Notes: generated from the sequence alone by a model not told the origin. DNA of 64,000 nt from Thermoanaerobacter ethanolicus JW 200 (GCF_003722315.1 NZ_CP033580.1:2809501-2873500); one strand, 5' to 3'. Shown: positions 48,785-60,871, numbered from the stretch's first letter. A program made the numbers and translations.

Positions 48785-49048
48785 GACTGTAGACAAACTT
48801 TCGTAAAGGAGATATTTTGCATAAGGAGCGACTTGTTACAAAGCGGTAACAAAACTTAGCAAGACCGAGGGTGGAGGCAGGGCCGAAGCCATGGATGGCG
48901 GAGGCGGGTACCTTAAGGCATGGATGCCGATTGTGCCCGGTACCCTGCCGGAACCCGAAGGTCGAGCTTTAGTTTTGTCGTTTTGGAACATCGGAGCGAC
49001 GATGCAAAATATCTCCTTTGAATATTTTTTAACTTTGTCAACAAACTG
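48785..49048 (+). ncRNA. Candidate structured non-coding RNA or small palindromic mobile element
   Basis: This GC-rich island in AT-rich surroundings has nested pairing. The outer 18-bp arms are AAAGGAGATATTTTGCAT (48805-48822) and its exact complement at 49002-49019. Inside is a rod AAAACT..GC..GACC..GGGT against ACCC..GGTC..GC..AGTTTT. The core has GGGTACC/GGTACCC plus two short hairpins, GCC-ATGGAT-GGC (nested in GCC/GGC with GAA/GGA opposed) and GGC-ATGGAT-GCC. GGAGCGAC occurs just inside each outer arm. Several GGA motifs lie in loops. No supported ORF is present. It could be a regulatory RNA, for example one that binds a CsrA-type protein, or a MITE-like insertion downstream of tRNA-Glu. 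Confidence 0.55.
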
Positions 49049-49076
49049 TAATGTCGCACCTTTGTGCGACATTTTA
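49049..49076. repeat. 28-bp hairpin repeat, copy B
   Basis: Identical to the repeat at 48757-48784. It lies 14 bases from the 3' end of tRNA-Glu. On the plus strand it is followed by TTATTTCTT and would terminate a transcript of the structured element. Confidence 0.8.
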
Positions 49077-49090
49077 TTTCTTAACTTAAA

Positions 49091-49165
49091 TGGTGACCCC
49101 GACGGGATTCGAACCCGTGTTGCCGCCGTGAAAGGGCGGTGTCTTAACCTCTTGACCACGGGGCC
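49091..49165 (-). tRNA. tRNA-Glu (anticodon UUC)
   Basis: A 75-nt gene with encoded CCA. The acceptor GGCCCCG pairs with CGGGGTC (one G-U). The D-arm region reads TGGTCAAGAGGTTAAGACA. The anticodon stem-loop CCGCC-CTTTCAC-GGCGG gives anticodon TTC, and the T-arm is ACGGGTTCGAATCCCGT. All four stems form. Confidence 0.97.
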
Positions 49166-49233
49166 ACAAAAGACATTACTTATTTTATCATATTTTCATG
49201 TCTTGTCAACGATAAATTTTTCCTTAATAATTG

Positions 49234-49761
49234 TCATTTTTTGGATATAAAAATATCTGTCCTTTCTGACTTTTTTATTTCTCCTATTAAAGCATATTCG
49301 ACTTCTAAATACTTTGCAATATCTTCAATGCTTATATTTGCTTCATGATAGCTTCCTCTTTCTTTGTGTCTTTCAGCAACAACTTTCCTCCCATATTCGT
49401 TTAATTCGGATATAAGAATACTACCGCCTTTTTTACAGACCCTCACCATCTCATCCAGTACCTTTTTATAATCCCTCATGTGATGCATGGCATTGTATGT
49501 AGCCACAACCTCAAAGGTTTCATCTAAAAATGGAAGATTGTGAGCATCTCCCTGAAGTAGCAAAATATTTTCCAAAGTTACACTTTCTTTCAAAAGGTCT
49601 TCTGCTCTTTTTAAAGCATCTTTACTCTCATCAATAGACACGACTTGATATCCGTATTCAGCCAAAGCGGCTGCCATTCGTCCCCGTCCTGTACCAATAT
49701 CAAGAGCTTTTCCACTTCCTCTGCCTAACATTTCCACAGCTTCTTTTACATCTCTCTCCAT
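49234..49761 (-). CDS. Class I SAM-dependent methyltransferase
   Basis: A 175-residue Rossmann methyltransferase. Motif I is KALDIGTGRGRMAAALAEYG, motif II VVSIDESKDAL, then LLLQGDAHNLPFLDETFEVV and NAMHHMRDYKKVLDEMVRVCKKGGSI, the pattern of small ubiE/Methyltransf_11 proteins. The substrate is unknown. It is a single gene with GAGGTG upstream of the ATG. Confidence 0.85.
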   Translation of the reverse strand: MERDVKEAVEMLGRGSGKALDIGTGRGRMAAALAEYGYQVVSIDESKDALKRAEDLLKESVTLENILLLQGDAHNLPFLDETFEVVATYNAMHHMRDYKKVLDEMVRVCKKGGSILISELNEYGRKVVAERHKERGSYHEANISIEDIAKYLEVEYALIGEIKKSERTDIFISKK

Positions 49762-49873
49762 AGTTTCACCTCAAAAACTTTTTATATTTATTATCTCTCT
49801 TTTTGTACTTTAATAAAACGCAAAAACATGCTATACTAATTAAAGTACTAATAAAATCACTCCTCTATAATAA

Positions 49874-49895
49874 ATGCGGTATTTTTATACCGCAT
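49874..49895. terminator. Hairpin between the EamA and methyltransferase genes
   Basis: ATGCGGTAT and ATACCGCAT with a TTTT loop. It lies about 87 bases past the end of the transporter gene; the following T-tract is weak on the minus strand and better on the plus strand. The rest of 49762-49981 shows no gene. Confidence 0.5.
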
Positions 49896-49981
49896 CCTTT
49901 TTGGACTAATATATGCCCCCGTATGGTATAGGGTTACGTTAAAAGTATATCACATTCTCTATGTAATGTAAATACAGAATT

Positions 49982-50932
49982 TCAGTGTGTTTCTTCTGAA
50001 GAAATAATCGGTTGAGACACTTTTCCAAAATAATTTGTCCCCCATACTCCTATCAATATCATAATAGCTCCTATTATATGATACCAATAAAAAGCTTCAC
50101 GTCGTATGGTGATCCCCGCTATTACCGAAATTACTGTGGTCAAATTTGCAAAAACTGAAGCTTGAGATGCAGGCAATTTTGAAAGAGCGTAATTGTTTAA
50201 AAAATACGCTACAACAGAAGATAAAACACCTAGATATAGCACAGGAATAAGTACTCTGTAATCAGTTAAATCCCTGAAATAGTCAGAAATAGGATAGCCT
50301 TTTGCTAATCTATCAATTAAATTTAAAAAATTGAAAGAAATTGCGGCAAACCACATCATGACAAAGGTTATCTCAATAGGTGAAAATTCTAAAGAAGACT
50401 TTCTTGCTAAAATACTGTAAAAAGCTGCAGATAAGACTGCTACTAAAAGATATACAAAACCTATAATTGACGTATTACGGCTTTCAACACCTGTCATAAA
50501 AATTATAAAAGCAACTCCTGTAACAGACAAAAGAATAAAGAAAAGCTGATACAAAGAAGGCCTTTCCTTTAAAAATACCGCCGCCAAAGCGGTAACAGCA
50601 ACAGGAATTAAAGCTATCATCAAACCAGAAAGAGAAGAGGATGTATATTTTACACCATATGTTTCAAATATAAAATACACAACAGGCTCTGATAGAGACA
50701 ATAAAAACAATGGCCACAGATTTTTCCCTCTATAATTAAGTTTAATAATTCCAAATACCCACAAAAGAGTAATCATAAATGCTGCAAGTAAAAAACGATA
50801 GGCTATAAGCTCCATAGGAGAAGCTACATCAAGCCCCATAGAGGTAAACATAAAAGAAAATCCAAAAATTGATGCCATTCCTATTCCTGCTAAATAAGGA
50901 TAATAACTCTTTATCCTCTCCAAATTTAACAC
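49982..50932 (-). CDS. EamA/DMT family transporter
   Basis: A 316-residue inner membrane protein with about ten hydrophobic segments in two EamA repeats. Repeat 1 (about 15-145) has FSFMFTSMGLDVASPMELIAYRF, KYTSSSLSGLMIALIPVAVTALAAVFL and ERPSLYQ. Repeat 2 (about 160-300) has VLYLGVLSSVVAYFLNNYALSKLPASQASVFANLTTVI. The family exports or imports amino acids and metabolites; the substrate is unknown. Confidence 0.9.
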   Translation of the reverse strand: MLNLERIKSYYPYLAGIGMASIFGFSFMFTSMGLDVASPMELIAYRFLLAAFMITLLWVFGIIKLNYRGKNLWPLFLLSLSEPVVYFIFETYGVKYTSSSLSGLMIALIPVAVTALAAVFLKERPSLYQLFFILLSVTGVAFIIFMTGVESRNTSIIGFVYLLVAVLSAAFYSILARKSSLEFSPIEITFVMMWFAAISFNFLNLIDRLAKGYPISDYFRDLTDYRVLIPVLYLGVLSSVVAYFLNNYALSKLPASQASVFANLTTVISVIAGITIRREAFYWYHIIGAIMILIGVWGTNYFGKVSQPIISSEETH

Positions 50933-50992
50933 CCCCGCACCTTTTTAAAAACACCGATATAATTATATAGCACTTCCCACAAAAAATAAAAT

Positions 50993-51072
50993 CCAGACGA
51001 AGGGGACCAGACGAAGGGGACGGTTCTTTTCATCTGAAAAATTCAGACAAGAGGAACCGTCCCCTTCGTCTG
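50993..51072. repeat. Long inverted repeat with tandem arm duplication
   Basis: Perfect 19-bp arms CAGACGAAGGGGACGGTTC (51008-51026) and its complement (51054-51072) enclose an inner hairpin TCTGAA/TTCAGA. The first 14 bases of the left arm (CCAGACGAAGGGGA) are tandemly repeated at 50993-51006. Similar GGGGACGGTTC repeats are, from memory, widespread between genes of Firmicutes. It lies upstream of the sigma-factor operon. Confidence 0.8.
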
Positions 51073-51134
51073 AAAAGTTTTTGTCACAAAATTGGTTTTA
51101 GATGTGTTATTATTAGTGAAAAGACATAGGGGAG

Positions 51135-51635
51135 GTGTTCAAAATAGAGGAAAGTTTCAAAGATATCTTTGAAAAATATTATCCAAAAGTTTTAAATCAA
51201 ATTTCTTGGATGATAAAAGACGAATTCAAAGCGGAAGACATTACTCAAGAAGTTTTTATAAAGTATTTTAAAAATCCTCCCCGTCACAATGAAAATATAG
51301 GAGGTTGGTTATCCAAAGTAGCAATAAATCATGCCTTAAATTATATCCGCAGTGAAAAAAACACAAAAACAAGAGAACTGGAAGTTTTTAAAAACACGCA
51401 AGAGGAATTTTTTGAAGACCCTGAAGAAATAGCAATTAAAAGGTTTGAAAGAGCTAAAGTGAAAGAAGTCCTCCTAAAAATGAGTAAAAGAGATATGATG
51501 TGTCTAATACTTAAACATTCAGGATATAGTTACGAAGAAATAGCAATATCATTGGGAATTAAGAAAACCTCCGTCGGCACAACCATAGCAAGAGCACAAA
51601 AAAAGTTTAAAGAATTATATGAAAAGGAGGTGTAA
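51135..51635 (+). CDS. ECF-type RNA polymerase sigma factor
   Basis: A sigma-70 family factor of about 163-166 residues. Region 2 (about 10-75) has FEKYYPKVLNQISWMIKDEFKAEDITQEVFIKYF, and region 4 (about 110-160) has the HTH GYSYEEIAISLGIKKTSVGTTIARAQKKF. It directs polymerase to a small regulon, probably including its own operon. It precedes its anti-sigma gene by 2 bases. The start is odd: GGGGAGGT is ideally spaced to an ATA codon at 51144, while the only standard codon nearby, GTG at 51135, overlaps the ribosome site. Confidence 0.9.
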   Translation: MFKIEESFKDIFEKYYPKVLNQISWMIKDEFKAEDITQEVFIKYFKNPPRHNENIGGWLSKVAINHALNYIRSEKNTKTRELEVFKNTQEEFFEDPEEIAIKRFERAKVKEVLLKMSKRDMMCLILKHSGYSYEEIAISLGIKKTSVGTTIARAQKKFKELYEKEV

Positions 51636-51637
51636 GT

Positions 51638-52822
51638 ATGTGCTACGATGAAGGAACTCTTCAAGCATATCTAGACAGTGAACTGGATGAAATCACTGCA
51701 AAAAATGTAGAAGAACATTTAAAAACTTGCGATGTATGTAGAGAAAAACTTGAACAACTAAAATCCATAAATGAATTCACTTCAAAAGCTTTAAAAGCAA
51801 GCAATATAGATTTAAATGAAGCTTGGGCTACTCTAAATGAAAAATTGAGCAAAAATAATAATAAAGGAGGAATGTTTGCCATGTTTACAAAGTACAAAAA
51901 GTCAATTGCCGCCTTAGTCGTAGTGGCATTTGTAGTTTCCTCAATGCTTTTCCCGCCCCTTAAAAATGCAGAGGCTAAAATTCTAAATTTATTGAGACTT
52001 AACAAAATGCAGATTATAACTATTACACCTGATGACATTACACAAATTCAAAATGAGTTCTATAATAGAAACATAAAGAACATTGACTTAAAAGAATATG
52101 GTGAAATATTAAGGTCTGGAAGTTATGAAGGATATGAAGTTTCAATAAATGAAATTGACAAACTAAAGTCCGATGTAGATTATAAATTTAAGCTGCCAAC
52201 TGACGAAAATTTTGAAATTAACCATATATATGTATCAAAGGGTGATGGATTAGAGTTTAAACTTAATGTTGACAAAATAAATGAATTAATTAAAACATTT
52301 GGCGGCACACATCTTTTCCCTAAAGAGCTCAACAATAAACCTATTACAATAAATGTTGGCACATCTATAAATATTGATATAAAAGAAAAAAAGGATAATA
52401 ATGATACAGAAAATATCAAAAAAAGTATTTATCTTACCATAAATAAAACTCCTGAGATTGTAGTACCAGAAGGGGCAAATATAGATAAGGTAATTGATGC
52501 CTTGGCTAACCTCCCATTTTTGCCCGACAATTTAAAAAAACAAATTGCAAGTGTAACTGACTGGAAGGAGACATTACCTATACCAATGGATGAATCTACA
52601 AATGTTAAAGAAATAAATATAAGAGGAAATACAGCTATTATTCTAACAAATAAATATTCTCCAAATATGGCATCTATAGCATGGAATGAAAACGGAGTAA
52701 TGTATAGTCTATCAATCTATGGATCCTATGAACCATCTACAGACAAACAAACAATAAATGATGAATTAATAACACAGCAAAATATAAATACATTAATCCA
52801 AATCGCAAATTCAATGAGGTGA
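51638..52822 (+). CDS. Anti-sigma factor with N-terminal zinc finger and one membrane segment
   Basis: A 394-residue protein. The N-terminal zf-HC2/ZAS domain reads YLDSELDEITAKNVEEHLKTCDVCREKLEQL with the HxxxCxxC zinc motif (about 27-35). A membrane segment lies at about 89-107 (SIAALVVVAFVVSSMLF), followed by an external domain (about 110-394) with no family I recognise. It would hold the sigma factor encoded just upstream at the membrane until a signal is sensed outside. The start ATG has GGAGGTG upstream. Confidence 0.88.
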   Translation: MCYDEGTLQAYLDSELDEITAKNVEEHLKTCDVCREKLEQLKSINEFTSKALKASNIDLNEAWATLNEKLSKNNNKGGMFAMFTKYKKSIAALVVVAFVVSSMLFPPLKNAEAKILNLLRLNKMQIITITPDDITQIQNEFYNRNIKNIDLKEYGEILRSGSYEGYEVSINEIDKLKSDVDYKFKLPTDENFEINHIYVSKGDGLEFKLNVDKINELIKTFGGTHLFPKELNNKPITINVGTSINIDIKEKKDNNDTENIKKSIYLTINKTPEIVVPEGANIDKVIDALANLPFLPDNLKKQIASVTDWKETLPIPMDESTNVKEINIRGNTAIILTNKYSPNMASIAWNENGVMYSLSIYGSYEPSTDKQTINDELITQQNINTLIQIANSMR

Positions 52823-52826
52823 TCAA

Positions 52827-53729
52827 ATGGTTTTAGAAACTCAAAATCTCTCAAAACAATTTAATGGAAAAGGTGGATTTAAAGAAGTCACTCTCTCTGT
52901 AGAAAAGGGGCAAGTTTTTGGATTCTTAGGTCCAAATGGTGCTGGAAAAAGCACTTTTGTAAAGACCATGGTGGGGCTTTTACACCCCACCTCTGGTTTT
53001 GCTTGGATTTTAGGGAAACCCATAGGTACTGTAGAGTCCAGAGAAAAAGTAGGATTTTTACCTGAAAATTTTAGATACCACGACTGGATGACAGGAAAAG
53101 AGCTTTTGAGCTTCCATGCTGAGCTTTATAAAATAAAAAATCCAGGCAAAAAAATTGATGAACTTTTAGAATTGGTAAAATTAAAAGGTCATGAAAGTAA
53201 ACTTATAAAAAATTACAGCAAAGGAATGCAGCAAAGAATTGGCATTGCAATAGCCCTTTTAAATGACCCCGAAATAGTGTTTTTAGATGAACCTACTTCA
53301 GCTCTTGACCCTGTTGGAAGAATTGAAGTAAGAGAAATCATAAAACAATTAAAATCGCAAGGCAAAACTGTTTTTTTAAACAGCCACCTCTTAAGTGAAG
53401 TGGAAATGGTATGCGATGAAGTAGCCATAATAAACCATGGCCGAATAATAGCCGAAGGAAAACTGGAAGAGCTATTAAAAGAACACACCCATGTAGAAAT
53501 GATTGTATCAGACTATACTTCAGAGTTGATTGAAAAAATTTCTCGCTTATCAAAAGAATTTCAATTTAAAGAAGGTAAGCTCTCTTTTAAAGTAGAAGAC
53601 AGAGAAAAAATACCAGTTATAGCTAAAATGGTAATAGAAGCCGGTGCCAAGTTATATCAATTAAATACTCAAACTTCTTCATTGGAAGACTTATTCATAA
53701 ACTTAATTGGAAAGGATGAGGTGTCGTGA
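52827..53729 (+). CDS. ABC transporter ATP-binding protein
   Basis: A 300-residue ATPase: Walker A GFLGPNGAGKSTFVKTM, signature NYSKGMQQRIGIAIALL, Walker B IVFLDEPTSALDP and the H-loop FLNSHLLSEVEMVCDEV, with a C-terminal extension (about 215-300) typical of ABC-2 exporters of antibiotics or lipids. It is the third gene of the sigma/anti-sigma operon, 4 bases after the anti-sigma gene, and pairs with the next gene. Confidence 0.95.
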   Translation: MVLETQNLSKQFNGKGGFKEVTLSVEKGQVFGFLGPNGAGKSTFVKTMVGLLHPTSGFAWILGKPIGTVESREKVGFLPENFRYHDWMTGKELLSFHAELYKIKNPGKKIDELLELVKLKGHESKLIKNYSKGMQQRIGIAIALLNDPEIVFLDEPTSALDPVGRIEVREIIKQLKSQGKTVFLNSHLLSEVEMVCDEVAIINHGRIIAEGKLEELLKEHTHVEMIVSDYTSELIEKISRLSKEFQFKEGKLSFKVEDREKIPVIAKMVIEAGAKLYQLNTQTSSLEDLFINLIGKDEVS

Positions 53730-54586
53730 TAACTATAATAAAATATACCTTTAAAGAGATGCTAAAAAAACGGGCTTTTCTATTAGTCTCCCTTTTGTCC
53801 CTCCTCTACCTTTCCATATATACTTTTGGCTTAAGTAAAATATTTGAGCGTCCCAACGATTCTATATATGACATCATCTTTCAATCAGAAATTTTGTCTG
53901 CCGGTCTATTTTTCGCAAATTTCATAATGGCTTTTCTTGTAGTTTTGACATCAGTAAATGCTATATCAGGAGAAATAGAAAATGGCACCATATACGCCGT
54001 TTTATCGAAACCTATAAAAAGATATGAACTGGTGTTGGGAAAATTTATAGGCTTAGGCGCTATGATTGTAATATACAGCTCCATCATGTTTTTGTCTGTA
54101 GTAGGTTTAAACATCTTTATGGGGTCTAAAATAACCTTTGAAGCAAGCAATATTTTAAGAGGACTTTTTTTCTTCGACTTAGGACCGATTGTATTTTTAG
54201 CCCTTATAATAGCTTCCAGCTCAATTTTTTCGACTGTAAACACAGGCATCATAGCTATTATGGCTTATGGAATTGCCCTCGTCGGAGGTGTTCTTGAACA
54301 AATTGGAACAGCAATGCAACAAAGTCAAGTCGGTGCCTTTGGCTTAAAAAGCGGAGAAAGCCTTATAAACGCAGGGATAATTACAAGCCTCATCCTTCCT
54401 ACAGATGTCATATATAGAAAAATGACTGCAGAGCTTTTGACACAAAGTAGTGGGATAAGTTTTATGACACAAGGACTCTTTGGGGGCATGTCTCAACCCA
54501 GTATTTACATGTTCATATACATCTTTTTCTACGTGGTATTTCTCCTCTATTACGGTGCAAAGCGCTTTTCACAAAGAGACTTATAA
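53726..54586 (+). CDS. ABC-2 type transporter permease
   Basis: A 286-residue membrane protein with about six hydrophobic segments (about 17-36, 58-78, 108-128, 147-170, 176-195, 258-276). NAISGEIENGTIYAVLSKPIKRYELVLGKFIG (seen in parts) is the usual ABC-2 permease motif. The start is GTG overlapping the previous stop (GTGA). The pair probably exports a compound connected with the envelope signal sensed by the anti-sigma factor. The substrate is unknown. Confidence 0.9.
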   Translation: MITIIKYTFKEMLKKRAFLLVSLLSLLYLSIYTFGLSKIFERPNDSIYDIIFQSEILSAGLFFANFIMAFLVVLTSVNAISGEIENGTIYAVLSKPIKRYELVLGKFIGLGAMIVIYSSIMFLSVVGLNIFMGSKITFEASNILRGLFFFDLGPIVFLALIIASSSIFSTVNTGIIAIMAYGIALVGGVLEQIGTAMQQSQVGAFGLKSGESLINAGIITSLILPTDVIYRKMTAELLTQSSGISFMTQGLFGGMSQPSIYMFIYIFFYVVFLLYYGAKRFSQRDL

Positions 54587-54607
54587 AGGCGGTCACACAC
54601 CGCCTTT
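54585..54607. terminator. Bidirectional terminator between the permease and DUF1284 genes
   Basis: AAAGGCGGT and ACCGCCTTT around a 5-base loop, overlapping the ends of both convergent genes. Confidence 0.85.
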
Positions 54608-55000
54608 TAACTTTTTAAACCCTTCCAAACAATACCCAAGACTAAACCATTGACAGTTACTGCATATCTTTTCCATTTTTTCTTCAGTCATTTTCTCTTT
54701 AATTCTATTTGTGACTTCCCTATAGCTCAATATCTCCCCTGGCCTTATATCTAAAACTTCTAAAACTGCCCTATCTTTTCCTTTTACACTTCCTGGATAC
54801 TCTTCCTCTGTACATTCTCCATTTACATTGTTTGGACACATGCTGCAAATGTTATCCACACTATCCACAGCTTTTATCAACATATCATGTTCATTATTCA
54901 ATTTTCTAATAATTTCATCCATATTTTTAACAAATTTTTCATCATAACCAAGCCCTCTAAAGCCCAACACACACAAAAAGTGATGTCCTCTTATCTCCAT
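54593..55000 (-). CDS. DUF1284 family cysteine-rich protein
   Basis: A 135-residue protein starting MEIRGHHFLCVLGFRGLGY, with cysteines in NICSMCPNNVNGEC and ICSNCQWFSLGYC. The paired cysteines suggest an iron-sulphur or zinc site. The RGHHFLC start and cysteine pattern match DUF1284, which has no established function. It stands alone, convergent with the ABC operon. Confidence 0.85.
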   Translation of the reverse strand: MEIRGHHFLCVLGFRGLGYDEKFVKNMDEIIRKLNNEHDMLIKAVDSVDNICSMCPNNVNGECTEEEYPGSVKGKDRAVLEVLDIRPGEILSYREVTNRIKEKMTEEKMEKICSNCQWFSLGYCLEGFKKLKGGV

Positions 55001-55156
55001 TTCAATCTCTCCTCATCCCATGATTACAACAATAATTATACTGCTAATTTGAACTGTAACCTAAGAAAAAAAAGAAATTTACATCCCTCAGTTTATCACA
55101 ATAATAGTCATAATTTCTTCAATTATAGAAAATAATACATTTAAAGGAGTGATTGT

Positions 55157-55318
55157 ATGACTAAAAAACCAAAAAAACCTCACAAAGTGCCAATAGAAAA
55201 TCATAAGACTGCTTCCTGGGCAAATATACAAAATGTAAAAGAAGAATCAAATGTGCCTATCCCAAGTAAAAATGAGGTAATAAACGCAAAAGAATGGGTA
55301 GAAGAAAACAAAAAATAA
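55157..55318 (+). CDS. Small conserved protein, DUF3787-like
   Basis: A 53-residue protein beginning MTKKPKKPHKVPIENHKTAS and ending in NAKEWVEENKK, with WANIQNVKEESNVPIPS in the middle. The pattern VPIxxHxTASWANI..SNVPIPS..NAKEWV matches a short clostridial family (DUF3787) of unknown role. The ATG has AAAGGAG 7 bases upstream. It ends at a shared bidirectional terminator. Confidence 0.8.
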   Translation: MTKKPKKPHKVPIENHKTASWANIQNVKEESNVPIPSKNEVINAKEWVEENKK

Positions 55319-55320
55319 CA

Positions 55321-55342
55321 ATTCCGGGCATACGCCCGGAAT
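55321..55342. terminator. Bidirectional terminator between the DUF3787-like gene and nifJ
   Basis: ATTCCGGGC and GCCCGGAAT with a 4-base loop; the minus-strand side runs into TGTTATTTTTTG. It lies just past both convergent gene ends. Confidence 0.88.
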
Positions 55343-55344
55343 CG

Positions 55345-58926
<3,582 letters not shown>

Positions 58927-58958
58927 TCATACATTTAGGCATTGAAGACAATTTTAAA

Positions 58959-60706
58959 CTTGAATTCGGCAAGTAGCAAGCAAATTAAAAATTCAATTTC
59001 CATGAATGTAAAAAACGGTGTTTTGTTATAAGTTTTGCACTTTGATAACTGAATATTTACATTGAAAAAATAAAAGCTATATCGTTTTTTACGGTTAATT
59101 TACTCTTTTAAGGTACAGCAAAGCTAACCGTCTACTTGATATGGCGGTTTCTATCATTTGGTATATTTTTTGGTATATTCTATGTGTTTACTATGTTAAG
59201 CAAAATACCATTAGCGCTTTTCGTATATACGTTATCACAGTCTTAAGAAACGGATTATTAGGGTAACGTATATGCCTATAACGTCCTTTCCCAACAAGAT
59301 TACCAGGTACATTATATAATATCCGCCTTATTGTGGTTATCTCATGATGCCTCATAAACTCTGGCAAGATAGTCCTTTTGAACCAATTATGGAGATTGTA
59401 AGCGATCATTTTGATAAGCAAAAATATTTCGTTGCAAAATTTGTTTCTTTGACTGTTTTGATCAAAAGCAAATCCTTCTTTTAGTTCATCTATTTTGTTT
59501 TCAATGTCGCAGCGTTGGTTGTATTCATGAAATATCTCTTCAGGTGTCATGTACTCAATATTTGTTACTATAGCTTGATATTCATATTTGAATTCGTCTA
59601 TATCCATACAAATCTGCCCTGTTTTGGGCTGTGGCAGTTTTTTGCGTATAATCACAATTCTGCGTACTTTATCCCATTTAGGCATTTTTGCATATATTTC
59701 ATTTACACTAAAGGTCTTATCTATTTCAGTCCAAGGATAAAGGTGTTCTCTTTGATTGACATAGTCTATAAAGCATCTGATCCATGCCTGATTTTTAGCT
59801 TTCATTACATATTCATAACCTTTAGATTCAAAATACAGTATATTATCGTAATCAAATGCTCCACGGTCAACGCGTACTCGCTTAATTATCCAATTTTCAG
59901 GAAGCTGTTCTTCGCAAGATTTTACAAAATCTAAGAAACCATGATTTGTGTGATGTTTACCTTCTTCAAGAGTAACATTAACAAGTTCATCAGTATTAGC
60001 AATAATGCCGATTTTCTCTTTGAAAGATGGTCGACCATGGTACCTTGGATTATAACCTACTGAAGCACCTTCCTGCTCTCCAAATATAGTACAAACTGTA
60101 TCATCAAAATTCATAATGACTTCACGTTTCGTTCCTTTAGATTGCAAGGAAAGCAAAGTCTTGTTAATAAGTCTTAATTCTTCAAGAGAACTTTCAGGCA
60201 TGGCTTTAATTAAGTCTCTGCATACTTTTTCGCTGGGAACTTTATGTCCTTTAATTTCTGTGTATGCATTATCATATCTTAGTTGGTCCATGTGAAGAAA
60301 GCGAGTATTCCCTTGAATTACAGAATCAATCATAAAGTCAATAACCTCGGCTGGTTGAAAAACAGCATTTGGTGCTTTTTTAAAGGATAATATGCTTGAA
60401 AGAATTTTATTAAAGCCGATTTTTTCTTTAAATGCTTGGATATAGGTGAAAGTTACATTGTTTGATACTGTAAAATTGTCAAAAGTTGCTGGCAAAATAT
60501 ATTTTGAAAACCCCTTTTCTTTTGTAAGATTAAGTGTTAAACTCATATTATGGAGATTCTCCTTTCTGTTAGTGTTTTTGTTTGTCACTTAAATTTTATC
60601 AGAAAAAGGGGAATCTCCATATATTTTTTGCAAAAAATTTTTCACTTAATTTAGCCCTCAAATAGCTCTATTTGGGCATTTCGTAAATTCACTTGCCGAA
60701 TCCAAG
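58959..60706 (-). mobile_element. IS1380-like insertion sequence
   Basis: A 1.75-kb element. Terminal inverted repeats CTTGAATTCGGCAAGT (58959-58974) and, on the other end, the complement of CTTGGATTCGGCAAGT (60691-60706) match at 15 of 16 bases. TTAAA on each side (58954-58958 and 60707-60711) looks like a 5-bp target duplication. It carries one transposase gene and about 230 bp of non-coding sequence at its left end, in which only a weak ACGGTTA/TAACCGT repeat is visible. It lies between nifJ and tdh, upstream of both. Confidence 0.8.
59191..60546 (-). CDS. IS1380-family transposase
   Basis: A 451-residue DDE transposase. FDDTVCTIFGEQEGASVGYNPRYHGRPSF (seen in parts, about 110-140) is the IS1380 first-Asp region. 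RVDRGAFDYDNILYFESKGYEYVMKAKNQ holds the second Asp, and YNQRCDIENKIDELKEGF the Glu. The frame is intact. The start at 60546 (MSLTLNL) follows AAGGAG; an in-frame GTG at 60588 is less likely. GGAGATTCTCC near the start and GGGGAATCTCC about 60 bases upstream form an inverted pair that may hide the ribosome site. Confidence 0.9.
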   Translation of the reverse strand: MSLTLNLTKEKGFSKYILPATFDNFTVSNNVTFTYIQAFKEKIGFNKILSSILSFKKAPNAVFQPAEVIDFMIDSVIQGNTRFLHMDQLRYDNAYTEIKGHKVPSEKVCRDLIKAMPESSLEELRLINKTLLSLQSKGTKREVIMNFDDTVCTIFGEQEGASVGYNPRYHGRPSFKEKIGIIANTDELVNVTLEEGKHHTNHGFLDFVKSCEEQLPENWIIKRVRVDRGAFDYDNILYFESKGYEYVMKAKNQAWIRCFIDYVNQREHLYPWTEIDKTFSVNEIYAKMPKWDKVRRIVIIRKKLPQPKTGQICMDIDEFKYEYQAIVTNIEYMTPEEIFHEYNQRCDIENKIDELKEGFAFDQNSQRNKFCNEIFLLIKMIAYNLHNWFKRTILPEFMRHHEITTIRRILYNVPGNLVGKGRYRHIRYPNNPFLKTVITYIRKALMVFCLT

Positions 60707-60871
60707 TTAAATATTTGTCTTCAGAGTTTTAATGATAGAACAGGTTTCTTTTTGCCTTTATAAAAAAATATAGTCCATTAAAATTTTTTTGTAATGCAAG
60801 AAGGAATTTGTACAAATATATAGAATATATTATGTAGTAAGATGAGTGTACAAGTAAAGGAGATGTCCATT

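Noticed and set aside
48891-49250. Open frames on both strands across the structured element and tRNA-Glu
   Set aside because: They read through a tRNA gene and through perfect hairpins and show no protein-like pattern or ribosome site.
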